Positions 1-12,900 of a DNA stretch of 64,000 nt are shown piece after piece; the stretch's first letter is position 1, and each line of letters begins with the position of its first letter. Both the position numbers and the translations under genes were made by a program. The notes under the pieces are model-generated. The model made no database searches. It saw only the letters and a program-made list of their open reading frames with translations, and was not told where the DNA came from. The stretch is from assembly GCA_018881555.1 (NCBI GenBank), contig JACAXG010000069.1, positions 3,147,403-3,211,402 on the forward strand. The letters are read 5' to 3'. The DNA comes from Amblyornis subalaris (Eukaryota; Chordata; Aves; Passeriformes; Ptilonorhynchidae).

Positions 1-45
1 ATTTGTTGTCAGATCTGTCATCTCGTAACACTTGGCAAATCCACC
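1..45 (-). CDS. PLK2: PLK2 coding exon 2, 5' part (cut by window edge)
   Basis: Reading the minus strand from 45 down to 1 gives GGFAKCYEMTDLTTN (residues 76-90). This completes the glycine-rich ATP-binding loop begun in exon 1 (LGK|GGFAKC) at the start of the polo-kinase catalytic domain. A pyrimidine-containing acceptor ending CTAG lies just before it (46-50). The phase-0 junction with exon 1 gives an uninterrupted protein. The exon is too short to stand out as an open frame, and was found by reading for the expected continuation. It runs off the window, so its true 3' end is not visible. Confidence 0.95.
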
Positions 46-486
46 CTAGAGAGACACAGGAGAAAAAGGCAATTAGAACAGGTATAAAAGCAGTCCCGCA
101 CTTAGTCATTCACCGGCTCATGTATTAGTCAAGGCGAGCAACTTCCTCAGCAAAGGGCAATTTTCTAAGGACAGGTCCTGGGCTCATCGTCTGTCGGAAG
201 GTCCGCGCTCCCCACTCCCCGCACGCAACATCCAAGTCATCCCCGCGGGCTCGCCCGAGCCGAAGGCACGATTCCGGGGCACTTCGGGCAGAGACGACGC
301 GGGGGCAGGCGGGGCGCCCGGAGCCAGCGCCGGGCAGGTGTGGCGGCGGCGCGGCGCACTCAGCTCTCCGCGGCAGCGCAGCCTCGCGGGGCAGCGGCGC
401 CGCCCGCCCGCGCCGGGCTCCGCCGAGCCGGGCACAGCGCACCGCCCGCCGCCGCGGGAAGGCACGGGGCTCGCCGCGGCCATTAC
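46..486 (-). other. PLK2: PLK2 intron 1
   Basis: This is a 441-bp phase-0 intron on the minus strand with donor GTAATG at 486 and acceptor AG at 47-46. Its first half (toward 486) is still extremely GC-rich and belongs to the promoter CpG island; the last 180 bases become AT-balanced. The long plus- and minus-strand open frames here are by-products of GC richness. Confidence 0.93.
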
Positions 487-711
487 CTTTCCGAGCACCT
501 TGCCGCGGCAGTAGCGCTTCCCCGTCGTGGGGTCGGTTATAATCCGGGAGACCTCGGCGGCGGGGTGGCCGTGCTGGTGCGGCTGCTGGTGCGGCGGCTC
601 CTCCGCCTTCTTCCTGCGCGACTCGCCGCCCGCCGCTCGGCCCGCCGCCGCCTCGCAGCACTTGGCACCGCCGCCGCCCGGTGGGTGGGCGATGGTCCGT
701 AGCAGCTCCAT
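487..711 (-). CDS. PLK2: PLK2 coding exon 1 (polo-like kinase 2, N-terminus)
   Basis: This exon encodes the first 75 residues of PLK2 (SNK), an activity-induced Ser/Thr kinase of centriole duplication and synaptic homeostasis. The ATG is at 711. The peptide opens MELLRTI, has a Gly/Ala- and then His/Pro/Gln-rich low-complexity stretch (residues 11-52), and then the conserved block SRIITDPTTGKRYCRGKVLGK (55-75, written here only as a block name), which leads into the kinase glycine loop. The exon ends at AAG followed by donor GTAATG (486 downward). It is in phase 0 with exon 2 at 1-45, where the reading continues GGFAKCYEM. The N-terminus and the DPTTGKRYCRGKVLGK segment match the vertebrate PLK2 family as I know it; other PLKs have different N-termini. 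The low-complexity region differs from the mammalian one (fewer His), which is usual. The kinase and polo-box exons lie beyond the left edge. The frame stays open upstream of 711 only because the promoter is GC-rich. Confidence 0.96.
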
Positions 712-1015
712 CCCCGCGCGCCGCCGGCTCCGTCCTGCCTGCCCTCCTCGGTCCCGCTTCACCGGCCCTAGCCTTCCCACCCGCTCCGCTCCCGACGCCG
801 AGCAGCGCCCCTGCTCCGCCCTTATATAGCGGCGGCGGCTCCGCCCCCCCAGCGCTGCGGGGCGGGCCCCGCCCGGGTCCCGCTCCGCCTTCCCGGCCCG
901 GCCCCGCCCCGGGCCGGCCCGACGAGAGCCGAGTAGCGCTGGGCTGTGCTGCTCTGCCCTCCTTCGCCCAGGCGGCAGCGGAGCGGAGCTGCGGGGCGAG
1001 CAGGGTCTGAGCCGC
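712..1015 (-). promoter_or_regulatory. PLK2: PLK2 5' UTR and core promoter: TATA box and GC boxes
   Basis: The sequence upstream of the PLK2 ATG is a CpG island running from about 190 to 1015. On the minus strand a TATA box (TATATAA, 828 down to 822) lies about 110 bases upstream of the ATG, which predicts a start site near 795 and a 5' UTR of roughly 85 nt (inference). GC boxes sit just upstream at 859-866, 867-874 and 902-910. The TATA element is embedded in CTATATAAGG, one mismatch from the SRF CArg consensus CC(A/T)6GG. A TATA box within a CpG island is typical of rapidly induced genes, which suits PLK2 as a serum- and activity-induced gene. The exact start site cannot be fixed from sequence alone. 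Confidence 0.8.
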
Positions 1016-1017
1016 AC

Positions 1018-4000
1018 TGTAGTCCCCCTACAGCTACGGAGGCTGCTCTGGCTGCTACCATCCTGTGTGGGAGCTCGACAAGGGGAGCTTCGGCATAAGA
1101 CGTGTTTTCCTCACTTGAGGATTGCTGCGTGTGGGGTAGCAGGAGTTGGTGATGGACGATCTGAGCTCTGGGCTGTAGGAGCAGCCCCCTAACGGGTGCC
1201 TGTTGCTGCATGTGACGAAGGGAAGGATTCTTTTCCCACCTGTGCCAAAGCAGCTCCACCACAGCAGAGAGACAGGGCCAGCGTGGAACTGAGGCCCATG
1301 GACTTGCTCAGATGGTGCAAGTCATTGGGGTGCATGCTCCACGGCCAAGGGGCTACCCTGTCCCTCCCTTTGTAAGAAGAGCCCATGCCTAGGGACACCC
1401 CCCACAGCTGTCTGACGAGATTCAGCTCTAAAATCTCTTCATAAGCAGCAAATAAATCAAGTTTGATGACACCTGGAGGCAACTATACTACAGGACCTCT
1501 GATCCAGGAGTTTGTGTACAGACAATTGTTGAAGAGTGAAAGTGTAGTCTGGGAGAAAAGTATTGAAATGTGAAACAGTTTTGCATTTCTCCATTCTGAG
1601 GATGTAAAAATGTTGAAATTCTTTATTTTCTTAACGCGTTGCACATTTCTGAAGTAGTATTTTCTTGTTGGCGGACACTAGAATATGTCTACCTGCTTTC
1701 ATTGCTGGTAAAAATCAAAGACTATTAGATTTAGTAGGAACGACTCTCAGAGCATGTAACTGTAAGTTATTTCAGTGTCAGTCTCTGAAAATCCCTCTTT
1801 TTAGATCTTTAAGTAACAGCAGAATATACTTATTTTACAGTCAGTGTCAACAGCAGGATGTGTGCCATAACAGAACACACAAAGTCCCACAAGGCAAACC
1901 CAGCAAAACTGTAAAACAACAATCTTTTGTTATTTGTTTCTGTCCATAGGTATTGCATTATGAAGGTAACAGTGCTCAAGTGTTAAATATACTGGATTGT
2001 GTACACTCTACTTCTACCCATCTGCAGTTTTTTAATGGGCGTGTGCTCTTTCTTTCAGGTGTCTTCCTACATTACTCTCTCTGCAAAGTCTAGTCAAGTC
2101 ATCTTAGTACTACTAGTGATTACCCATAGGGATTGAGGTAAAAAAAAAAAAGAAGGAAAAATTGGGATATACAGACACTGTTCAGTCCTGTGCCGCCTCA
2201 GCCTTACAAGTATTGATTTCCTAGACAAATGTTTTTACACCTCATGCAACTTTACCTTTCTCCAAATTAGTATGCGCTTTTGCAAAATAAGTTACTCGAT
2301 AAAAACGTGATTTCTCGATGCTTTGTTTGGTGCCAGTACGTTGCTTTGGTAGGCTGTGCTGAAAGGCTTATGGGGTAAAGGGAATATAGGTGGAATAGAA
2401 GTACACGTTTTCCCTCCGCTGGAAAGAAGTGGTACTGCACCTGGTAAAAAGCAAATGTAAGAAAAACAAGCTTTGTCTGGTAAAGGTTTAGGGAAGATCG
2501 TTAAGGTTGACTTTAAGAGGACAAAAGCATATGGTTAAAGCTAAGTATACAAAGTGTTCTGCTAAGCAAGACTGGCACTACTTGTTCACACCTACTTGGC
2601 TGAAGCAAGGTATTTAAGGTGTGTTCCTTCAGTTACAAAAGGCCATGAGGCTGCTTGACTGTCCCATGCAGCAGTTACTCGAAGATTGCTTCTGCCACTT
2701 TTGCATAGGGAGCATTTACCTAACACTTATCTCAAGGTCCCAAGTTCACCGTACTATTTATTGTGAGGTTTTACAAAGCAAACTTTTTTTCTTTCAAAGG
2801 TGTTCTCCTGGATAAAATAACATTACTATAAAGGCTTGAAACTTTTATATATTGCAAAGGAAAACCATCCTAGACAGCACTCTGTAATCTTTCACTTTTT
2901 CTTCCAAGTTACATTAGTTGAATGCTCAAGTGTACCTGCAGCCTGCACGAGAATCTCATTTGCAACCTGGCTAAGATAGGAGCAGCTCTGTAGCCAAATC
3001 AGTATGCAGCACTGAAGTTACCCTGCCAAGAAACAGGGCAAACCTAGCCCAAACTCAGGCTTCAGGCATGCCTTCTGTCTCTGTCTCTGGAAAAAAAGTA
3101 ATCACTTATTCCTACAGCTCCATTTTGACACAAGTATACAGCTGTTCATAAAAGCCATATTATTGAGAGTCTGGGAAGACTGGGTGTGCATAAATCCCTG
3201 GTTCAGATGAGGAATGGGAATTTGACAGAGCCAGAAGCTGTATAATTACAGGCTTGTGGGAAGAAGGTCTTGGCAGGAACTGCTCGTTCTTACCGTAACT
3301 TTGGGAAAGTGAGGTGTTCAGAGACTTAAATTTCCAGAAAGAAGTAAGTTAAATCCTGGATGTCCAACTTCCTGAATATTACGGTGCTTCAGCACTGTGT
3401 TCATGGCCATGTTTTTCCAGGGCAAAAAACTTTATGTGAAATCGGGAGCAACACCATCTACCTGGCTTCCAGACTCTCAACTGAACTTCCTGAATATTTG
3501 CTGCCACTAATGTGATTTCCCCTCCCCTAGTAAACCAATCTGAGCCAATTCACGGTGCTCCTACAGGCACACACACCAATAACCCTGCAGTCCCTGCTGG
3601 GCTCAGGTGGCAGCCCACACTGGTTTGGCAGGCAGCCCTGACCTGTTACCTGGCTGGCCTCATCATTTGCTTTCTGCTATCAGAACGTCTGCTCTCCTGC
3701 CTCGGCTTAGCTTGTGGTAGAACTGTGTTTTCCTTTTAGCTGGTCCTGGAGCGCCCTCAGCTGCTGAAGAGAAGTTATGGCAGTGTGTCCTAAAAGAAGC
3801 ATATTCTACTTAAAGGTGGGACAAATAATGAGTTCCACAAATAGCGTCTTAAATGGAATACATATCAACATATATGGATGATAAAAAATAAGCAGCTTAT
3901 TTCTAGACTATCACCCTACAGAAACCATGTTATTAAAATTGTGGCTTTTACAGAAAGTTCTTCATAATCCTTTGTGACTTGTCTTGAGAAATTATTGCTA

Positions 4001-7000
4001 CTCTTACTGTATTTTAGTCTTTAGTGACTAAATCTCACTTCTCTTCTTGGCTTCTTCCCTAACTTATCCTCTTAATTTCCAGTTCAACACTAGCCTTTTC
4101 TCAGCAACCCATATGTGTCTATTCGTTCTCTGTTTTTGTTTTCCACACTTCTCCTGTTCTCCGGGCACTTGTGTTTCTATAAAGTATTCATTTCTAGGGT
4201 TTCTAGCATAGGCATCCTTAATAAATAAAGTATAAAACACATAAAAGCTGGACTAGAATTAAACATTTGCTCTGATGCTGCCATGCCGTTTCAGTGTGTC
4301 ACTTCCCTTGCAGGATTTTATTGTCATAGATTGTCCTTACACACAGGTATGATATTTGTTCTCCCTAAATCATTGCAGAGCTAGTGCAAAGCACTTGTTT
4401 CTGCTATAATTCATGTGTTTTAATTTTCTTTGTTTGAAGCTTGGCAATGTTTCCAAAGACCTAAATTCTTTTGCAGTTTCATTTGAGTGATCTACTAATT
4501 AAAAAGCAGGCAGACTACCAAGAGCTTAAGGCAATCATATGTTTTCCCAGAAAGATCTCCCAAAAAAAGAGAAGGGTGTTTAGCGCAGTGGACACACAGG
4601 CTGTGCTAGCTTTTAGTTTCTTCTGGAGTGGTGCCAAGGTCTGTTCCCACCCTGCCTATTCGGTGGAAGTTCCCTGGGGCTGGCAGGAAGACAGGCTTGC
4701 AGTTGAGGTGGTTATAGGATCTCGTATTCAGTCCCCAAAGACACAAAACTCTATTTTCTTGAATTTAATGCATACTTACATGGTCAGGATTGATGGATGA
4801 CTCTGAAAGATGTTCCTCCAGGCAATGATAGAATATGGAAAATAATATAGCTCCAGCCTAGTGTCAGGGTCAGGTGAAGACAGTGTCAGAGAGACTCAGC
4901 TTCCTCTTATCCCTGACTACTCTCACATTCTTTCTCTGTGCTGCTTGGGTTGAATAATGCCTCACAGCTTTTGTTCAGACACTAGCCTCTGCCCTCAGAA
5001 AGTGCAGTAACACCTTCATACAGCACCTACTTCTAAAAGTGAAGTCAGACCACAGGTTTGCCCATTGTGTTATTTTTCTCATTTTGTTTTTTTCACAGCA
5101 TGACTTGTTTTTCCTGCATATGCCAGACCAAAACAAAGATTATACTAACCTCAAAGTTAAGAGTACTGCAAAAGTAAAGACTCTAAACCCTTCGCCTTTA
5201 AATGTTTTAAAGAAGAGTACTGTCAGTTACACCATTTCCTTCAATGAAATTCTCTATGGCCTCTCTTTGCCACATTTAAACGCACTGAGGAAAACCATGA
5301 CTGCCAGCTGCATTACCCATCCGTAAGACACTGTTAAACCTAATGACCACAAACACATGCAAATGTTTCATGTATTGTCCTGTAGGAACCACAGTCGTTC
5401 TGCCTTTGTCTGCAACACGAACGCTCCTAAGTACTCAGTTAAAGGGTCTCTGTCCACAAGACATTTAGGGAGATTAGACCGTGGTCACCCGGTCTGCCGC
5501 AGCAACTCTTTTTTCAGAAGCTGCCACTGCTTCTGGTGATTTTTGGTATCCCATTTAAGGTGCTTGAAACTTTGTGAGTCCAGGACTTGAGACACCGCAC
5601 GCCGGTGATGCAGTTGTTACAGCCAGAATTAGCCTGCCTCCCATATAAATGACTGCTCTGCCCATTATGCAACTGCATCAATCATGCAGAAGGAACAAAG
5701 ATCTGTGTGATGGTAAAGCTTCATGCCCAGTATTAGAGACATTTGGCTTCAAACCTGAGGAACAATTGGAGTAGTGTTTTGTGCCCTAAAAGAACTGTCT
5801 AGAATCTTTTGTGTTGGCTTTTTTTTTTTTTAATTTAGCCCTTCTCAATGCCCAAATATCTTACACATAAAACCTCCTTGTTAAAGGAAATAATGCCAAA
5901 GGGTAGTCAAAATCCTCTAAACAGAATAAAGAGGTCAGTACTTCAGTCAGTATGTTTCCCTTCCTGATATCCCTTCCCCTTTCCAATTTCAGTCTTCAAC
6001 GATTGCAGGATACAGGACGGGAGAGTTGCTTACCAATTAGGCTAAGTGATTATTTTCTTTCTATGGATAGAAAAACAGGTTCCTGAATCCTCAAGACAGA
6101 AGTCAGTGTTATTAGTGCTCAGATAACACAGACAACTCAGGAACAGAGTTATGAGATGGATGATGTAAGAGCCTATGTCACAGGTTATCTGTCTCCACGA
6201 CACTCCTTTCTGTCAAGAACAACCATATCTGTTTTTTATGCACATGCTGCCAGTACCTAGACATGTACAGGCCACTTCTGACTATGTATTATAAATATGA
6301 AGCACAAGAGAGGAGAACATTTAGGAGATCGTAATCATTTGTTGTCTTATTTTCTGTAATTAAATATGATTGTAGAAAAAAACAGATACAAAGAACCAAA
6401 TGTTCTGGCAAACAGGAGTGCAAGTCATTATTTCTAATCCACAACAGTTGCAGCTAATGTTCAAACTGGGCAAGACAGTGATGCATGTCTTAAGAATGCT
6501 TAGATATAGAGGAACTATGGGAAGTTAGAGTTGAAGGTAGGAGAGCTGATGGTCTACAGAAAAATGAGTTACTGAGTAATTAGGTATAAGCCAGCACTTC
6601 CTTTCAGCACTGTAGGTACGATAGGAGCTCATTGCTACCAAAGCAAGAGGTGCCAGAAGCAATCCTGAATAGAGCAGAATAGAGAGTCTGCTCAGGAAGA
6701 AAAAGTGGTCTGGAAGCTGCTGTTGTCAGAGGCAAGTGAAGCAACCACTTGATCTGTGAAAGAAGGGCATCCTGTCCTGTCTCACTAGTTGGGATTAGAT
6801 TAAACCAAATTAATAGTTATTACCTTTCCTAGACTTCTTTTCTACACCACTCTAACATAACAAAACAAGATTTTAAAAAGCATGTATAAAGGAGACTAAA
6901 CACTGTATGTTACTATCAAAGTCATTGTTCATCAGACTTGACATGACAGAGGCATGTGTTCAGAGATTCTGTGCAGAGCTGAGAACTAGACTTTTCAATA

Positions 7001-9257
7001 AGCTCTTTTCTGTCTTACATATATCAGAAGATTTTTAAGTGTTTCTTACCTTGTTTTATACCTTGATCACTACAGTTTTTTCCAGGTAAGACTACTTTCT
7101 GCATTTATATAAATATTTAAAAGTTACTGCCACTAAATTTAGTTTATTGGAGTTACACTTGCCCTGACTGCTAATCAGAAAAGCTGAAGCATGTCATTAC
7201 TAAAGTCAGCGTACCAAATGAAAATAGATCACACACTGATCAATGGCCTCTAATCAAAGCCAAGGTATCTAGGAAACAGAGGCATATAAAGTCTGGTCTG
7301 CTGGCCTCTTTAAGAATAAAAGTGGGAGCAGGTGATAGTTAAGAAAGAATGGATGAAAGAAAAGATGAACAAAAAGAATGCCCTAAATAGCTAGATGTGG
7401 AAGCGAAAATCCCCACTAGATTTTTTCCAGCAACTCACTTTGATCCTTTTGTTCTAGCATGCCTTTCTAATTAAAGCTATTATTAATATCAGCCACCCAG
7501 GGAAGGTAGGTAGGCCAGTGCCATACTTTCGTTTCCTTGAGTTTAGCTGTGTGGTCCACCAACGACCAAAGATGTCAGGCAGTTATTGGACATCTGCTTT
7601 TTAAGCTAGGGAAGCCAGTACCTTGAATAAAGCTACTCATCAGAGCAAAAAGACCCAAACAAGAGGGGACGGTATTTGACAAGTGCAAAGCAAGCCAAAA
7701 CTATGAGAAAAAAACCTGGGGGCAAAATGATAAATACACTAGCCAGAAGGATAAATATTGCCCTCTGAACATGGGGTATCTGTTTGGGTGCAGTCAGTGC
7801 CCCGACAGACTAGACACACACCAGGGAGTAAAAAGTCTGTATACCTCCCAGCACCACAGCAGATACTTTTCTGCACATCTGTGCTAAGAGGAGAGAGTCA
7901 GGAGTACCCAAAGAGAACACAAAAATTCAGTTACACAGCTACAGACTAACCCAACCATTGTGTCCAATACAGGGGACATTTTGGGAAAATTTTAGTTCTA
8001 TCAAATCTTTAGTTCTATTTCAAATTGACATTTTACGCAGGTTTGGGTTGTGGTTTTTCAGTCAGCCTTCAATGTTCTTTATTACTTGACGTGGGGCAGT
8101 TGTTTTTAAATTTCGAAAGCAGTTATTATTGGCTCAGATCAACCACAGCAAATACACATGTGTATTGTGTTACACATGAACCCCACTTTCATATCTGCTG
8201 TGCATGGTAGTGGCACAGAGCAAATGCAAAATAATGCAGAAAGATAGCACTCAACAGAACTTACAACAGGGTAAAAACAAGAACACAAGTAGTTATTGTA
8301 GCTCTGCAATGCAAGGAGAAGCTTTGGCATCTGGCAACGGGTGAGCCTTAGGAAAGGAAGTGAAATATTGCAAATACAAGTTTAGCAACAGGATGTGATA
8401 GCTCGGCCTACAACATGGATTATTGGACTTTTGAGATGGGTCTGAGCTAATTTTAGCTCTCAAGTAAAGTAGATCACTTCCTTCAGTGAAAGTCTAGCAG
8501 TGACCTTCACAGTCAACTGTGAGGTTTCTCCTATCGAAGTCTGCATTTAGCTTTAAAAGTTTCTGCTTCTATTTTAGACTTTCAGAAGGGCTGCTGTGCT
8601 AAAAGAACTGTCTCTTTTTTTAGATATGTCAACTCAAGTTTATGAAAAATATTACCTCTCCCTTGTCTGGTTTATATATTTAGATTCTTGTGGCAGAGAT
8701 TCTGGCACCAGAAGCTTCCTGATTTTTTCTTGGTTAAGTTATCTCGTTACTGTTAGCCTCAGATGACAGATTTAAGACTCATCCAATCAGCAAACCCCCG
8801 ACTTAAAGAGACATGGACAGTTTTCACTTATCTGTCAAGTAGTGACAGGGACTCATGGTCAGCATTCCAAATAATACCCAGTTGATAAGTCAAATGTATG
8901 AAGGAAATCCTCCAATACACACTTGCACAAAATGTACCTATTTTTAAAAAATCAGAATTTGGCTCCTTGGTGATGGTGCTTCTGGTTAGACATATGGTAC
9001 TTAAGGAAACGTGGCTGCTTCCAGAAGATCAATATTGATTGAGAGAGGCAGAAAGAGAGTGAGCAGTCATGAGGAACTCTGGTTCCTGCCCTTTCAGCAG
9101 TAAGACAAACAGTTCACACTTGTATGTGCTTTGCAAGAAAACAGGAAAAGGTCACCTAAGTGGAAAACAATGTGGTGAGTGTTATTTTTTAAGTACCTTA
9201 GAACACTTTAGAAAGGCGTTTGTGGTTGGAACAAATGCATTCAAACCTCATGCAGTG
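1018..9257. other. Intergenic DNA upstream of PLK2, no gene recognised
   Basis: This is 8.2 kb of mostly AT-rich sequence. The open frames are all short (110 codons or fewer away from the CpG island) and lack recognisable domains. Short A- and T-runs occur (for example 2140-2152 and 5820-5832). I see no CR1, LTR or RNA gene. Being upstream of an inducible gene it may hold distal enhancers, but nothing in the raw sequence proves one. Confidence 0.6.
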
Positions 9258-9989
9258 CCACAGGCTTGGGGAAGAATCACTTGAGAGCTATTCAGCAGCA
9301 AGGGACCTTGGGGTGCTGGTTGACAGCGGCTGAACATGAGCCAGTGTGTGCCCAGGTGGCCAAGAAGGCCAATGGCATCCTGTTCTGGATCAGCAATAGT
9401 GTGGCCAGCAGGACCAGGGCAGGGATTGTCCCGCTGTGCTCAGCACTGGTGAGGCTGCACCATGAGTCCTGTGTCCAGTTCTGGGCCCGTCACTTCAAAA
9501 AGGACTTTGAAGTGCTGGAGCATGTCCCAAGAAGAGCAGCAAGGCTCATGAAGCATCTAGAGAACACATCTTATGAGGAACACCTGAGGGAACTGGGTTT
9601 GTTTATCCTGAAGAAGAAGAGGCTCAGGGGAGACCTCTTCGATCTCTGCAGCTGCCTGAAAGGAGGGTGTAGCAAGGTGGGGTCCGGTCTCTTCAACCGT
9701 GCCTGCAGTGAGAGGACAAGAGGAAATGGCCTTGAACTGAGACAGAGGATATTCGGGTTAGATATTATAAACAAATTTTTCCCTGTTAGGGTGATCAGGC
9801 ATTGGAATAGGTTGCCCAGGGAAGTGGTGGATTCAACATCCCTGGAAGGTGTTCAAGATGTGTTTGGATCTGGTGGTGGGTGATGGTTTAATGGTTTAGG
9901 AGTTACAGTGGTAGTGCTGGGTGGATGTTTGGACTGAATGATCCTGAAGGTCACTTCCAACATTGGTGTTTCTATGATTCTGTGATTCA
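9258..9989 (+). mobile_element. CR1 LINE, 5'-truncated (ORF2 C-terminus and 3' UTR)
   Basis: This is a CR1 non-LTR retrotransposon fragment covering the region after the reverse-transcriptase core and the short 3' UTR. An open frame at 9266-9883 (205 codons) carries the hallmark CR1 C-terminal text: ANGILFWISNSVASRTRAG, VPRRAARLMK, RGDLFDL and VRVIRHWNRLPREVV. The copy ends with the typical tail, CTTCCAACATTGG and then repeats of ATTCTATG/ATTCTGTG near 9971-9989. The frame is unusually intact, but it lacks endonuclease and RT motifs and cannot move on its own. Confidence 0.93.
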
Positions 9990-12900
9990 GAGCTGTCCTG
10001 ATTTCGGTAAGACTAGTCCCCAAGCATGTCTTTGCACACAAAAAAACAAAGCAGGTAAACTGCTTAATGAGTTTCTGTGATCAGGAAGTGCAAATGCCCT
10101 AATCTACATGCATTAAGAACTGCAGACTTTTTTGGACTTCATTAGACCCAGACTTACCTCTCTCCTGTAAATTCAATGAATGGAAATACGTTTGTTTGTT
10201 TGTTTTTTTGTTTCTATCTTTTTCTTTTTCTATTTTTTTTTCCCTGCTTTTAATCTGTCTTACCTTCTCTTAGTCACTGTGTCCCTCTTAGGATTTTTAG
10301 TTGGGTGATATCCTCTGCTTCACTAGCTTCTTAAGTTAAACTGGCCTCCATGAGTCAGCCTCTCAGGCAGCCTTTCGGACCCTCCTCTGCAGCCCAAACC
10401 TGTCCCAACAGCCTGGGAGTCTCTCCCACTTGCATTAATTCAACCTGTTCACTTTGGTCTGGGACAAAGTTTGAAAAGAAGCATCATCATTTAGTAAAGA
10501 GAAAGTTACACTCAGAATAGTCTTGAGGAAAAGCTCAACTCTGACTTTTCAAACATCAGGAAACAGAACATGTGGAAGCAAACAGAAAATTAAGCTTATG
10601 GTGGGAGGAAAGGAGAGTAGCCAAATAGCACAGCCAGTGGAAAGAACAAAACAATGTAATAAATACAGAAGAGAGACTGTATCAGAAGTTGTTTCTTTCC
10701 AAGAACTTGATGCCAAAGACTAAGCTAGATGCATGCTAAGTTTGGGATCAAATGGGTGCAAGTCATCTTGCCTGAAGTAACTCCCTTACTGCCGTTTGAG
10801 AAGGAACAATGTTTTCAATAGTCCTCCTGCGATACTGTATCAACCAGCATTTACTGAATTACAATGGTTTTAGAAAGACAGGAATGTTAGGGGCAGAGAG
10901 CTGGCACACCTCAGTGGGAGGCAACAGGCTTAGGAATTGCCAAACCCTTTGTTCCATGCACGCTGAATATACAGCTGCTTGCTCTGTGGGCATCATCCTG
11001 TTCCTCATGAAACAGCCATTTCATCCGGGGAACAAAGCAGTGCCTGTGAGGGAGTTGAGACATTCCCTGGATAACAGTTGTGATAATACTAATCCACTGC
11101 ATTTTCTCTCAACATTTTTGATTTGTTAATGTTCAAATTAGTTACAGAGGTGAAGGGATAATAAAATCTATCACCTGCTTTATGATCTTATGAGAAATTA
11201 TGAACAGCTCCTTTCTTAGGGATTGCAAAAGACAGATTCATTCAGAAATAGATGTTTATTTATGATTTTATTTTGTTGTATGTGTGCCTTGTGACTAAAA
11301 CCAGTATTTTCCTCTCAAACTATTGAGAAAGGTTTGCACCTGCAGCATTGTGCTGATCAATCTGCTCAGGACATCTCAGTAATATTGTACCAGGGTCAGA
11401 GTGTGCAGTGCAACTGGGGCACAGCTCCCCAGACATGGAGGGTATGAAACAATTAATCATGAAACTTCTTGCTGTTCGGAGTTAACACTGGCTGAGTTCA
11501 TTTGCTGAGCAGTGGAGGGATAGGACAGATCTTCTTGTGGGGTGCAAAATATTCTTTTTTATCATTAAATAGGATCCTATTTTAAACAGTATGATAAGTC
11601 AGGAATAGCTAATGATGTACGCTCTTTCCATAGCTGTGTTGAGCTCCAGACTAGGTAAACTTCTGGTGTTTCCTTCAGGCACTTCTTCTTCCAGGTCCAC
11701 GGCTATGATCCACCCCCATCCTCTCCCTGCAACTGAACTGGTGTATGGTGGCATCATTTGGCTGGTTCCTCACAGCTCCATTCCCTCAAGGTGTGATAGG
11801 CTGTAGCCAGCAACCCCCAAGAGCCTGCTTAAAGCACACTAAAAGTCCTTTAGCAGAAAAAAAACCCAAAATGCATAATGCAAAGGGAAAGAAAAGAATA
11901 ATAGGAGACTCTGCTTATGGTTTTTATCTAAAGGTAAATAGGTGTTTAAATTATACTCCCACTCTTTTGGAGTATGAAAATCTCCAAAGGAGTAATTCCC
12001 ACTCCCAAAGAGAGTGATTCCCACTGATGTCTCTGCAGATTCTCTTCTAGCAATGATCTCCCAGGTTGGACCTCCTGGCTTTAAAATCAGCTGATCTGCC
12101 ATGTCATGTAAGTGTTCCCTAAAATGAGTTTATGACAGTTGACCTCCAACTCTAGGTGTATGAAGCTTGGCAAGGCTATTTTCCAACAAATCCTACGTTC
12201 ATCATAACTGCACCCAGCTACCATTTAAAAGCTCAGCATTAACATTACCCTTAACATGTAACTAAAAATCCATCAGAGCATGCCACAAAACACATTTGTA
12301 TAAACTTACTGAGGAACAAGAATGCCATCTGTGTTCAGTTTCAAAAAACATACAGCTTTTCTTTTGAAAGCCATAACTGCAAATGTAAGCCAATTATTCT
12401 TCTCCCATCAATGGGAGACCTGTCTCGCCATTTCTAAGACCTGTCTCGCCATTAGTCATTCCAAGCAGATGTTGAGCACACCTTTGTTAGCCCACCCTCC
12501 CCTTCTGCAGCTCATCAGAAAGTACAGGTCAAGGTGAGAATGCTAGAAATTTCTCTTTCTCATCATTTTCCTCTTAACAAGAGAGCCAGACTACATTCTC
12601 TCTCTCTGGCTCCGTGAAACGGTAAAGGAAGGCAGGCAGCTTAAGTAAAGCTTGAGTATTTTCAGATGCCTATTTCCAAAATGGAGCCCAGTTATTCACC
12701 ATGCTGTGAAGCACAGATACATGAACAACTGTCAGTCCAGGACTCGGGCAAGGCCTTATGGGCATCCCCAAAATGAAAAAAAATTCCTATAATAGTGTGG
12801 TGGTGCTGCTTCTCGCCCAGGCCACTCCGTGATATCAGGACTGCTTCCTGATGATGACTAAAGCAGATCATCTCACAGCCTTGAAAACAGTGGTCCTGAC

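Noticed and set aside
125..1262. Long open frames around the PLK2 promoter on both strands
   Set aside because: Composition artefacts of the CpG island; only 487-711 and 1-45 on the minus strand match PLK2 with proper splice sites.
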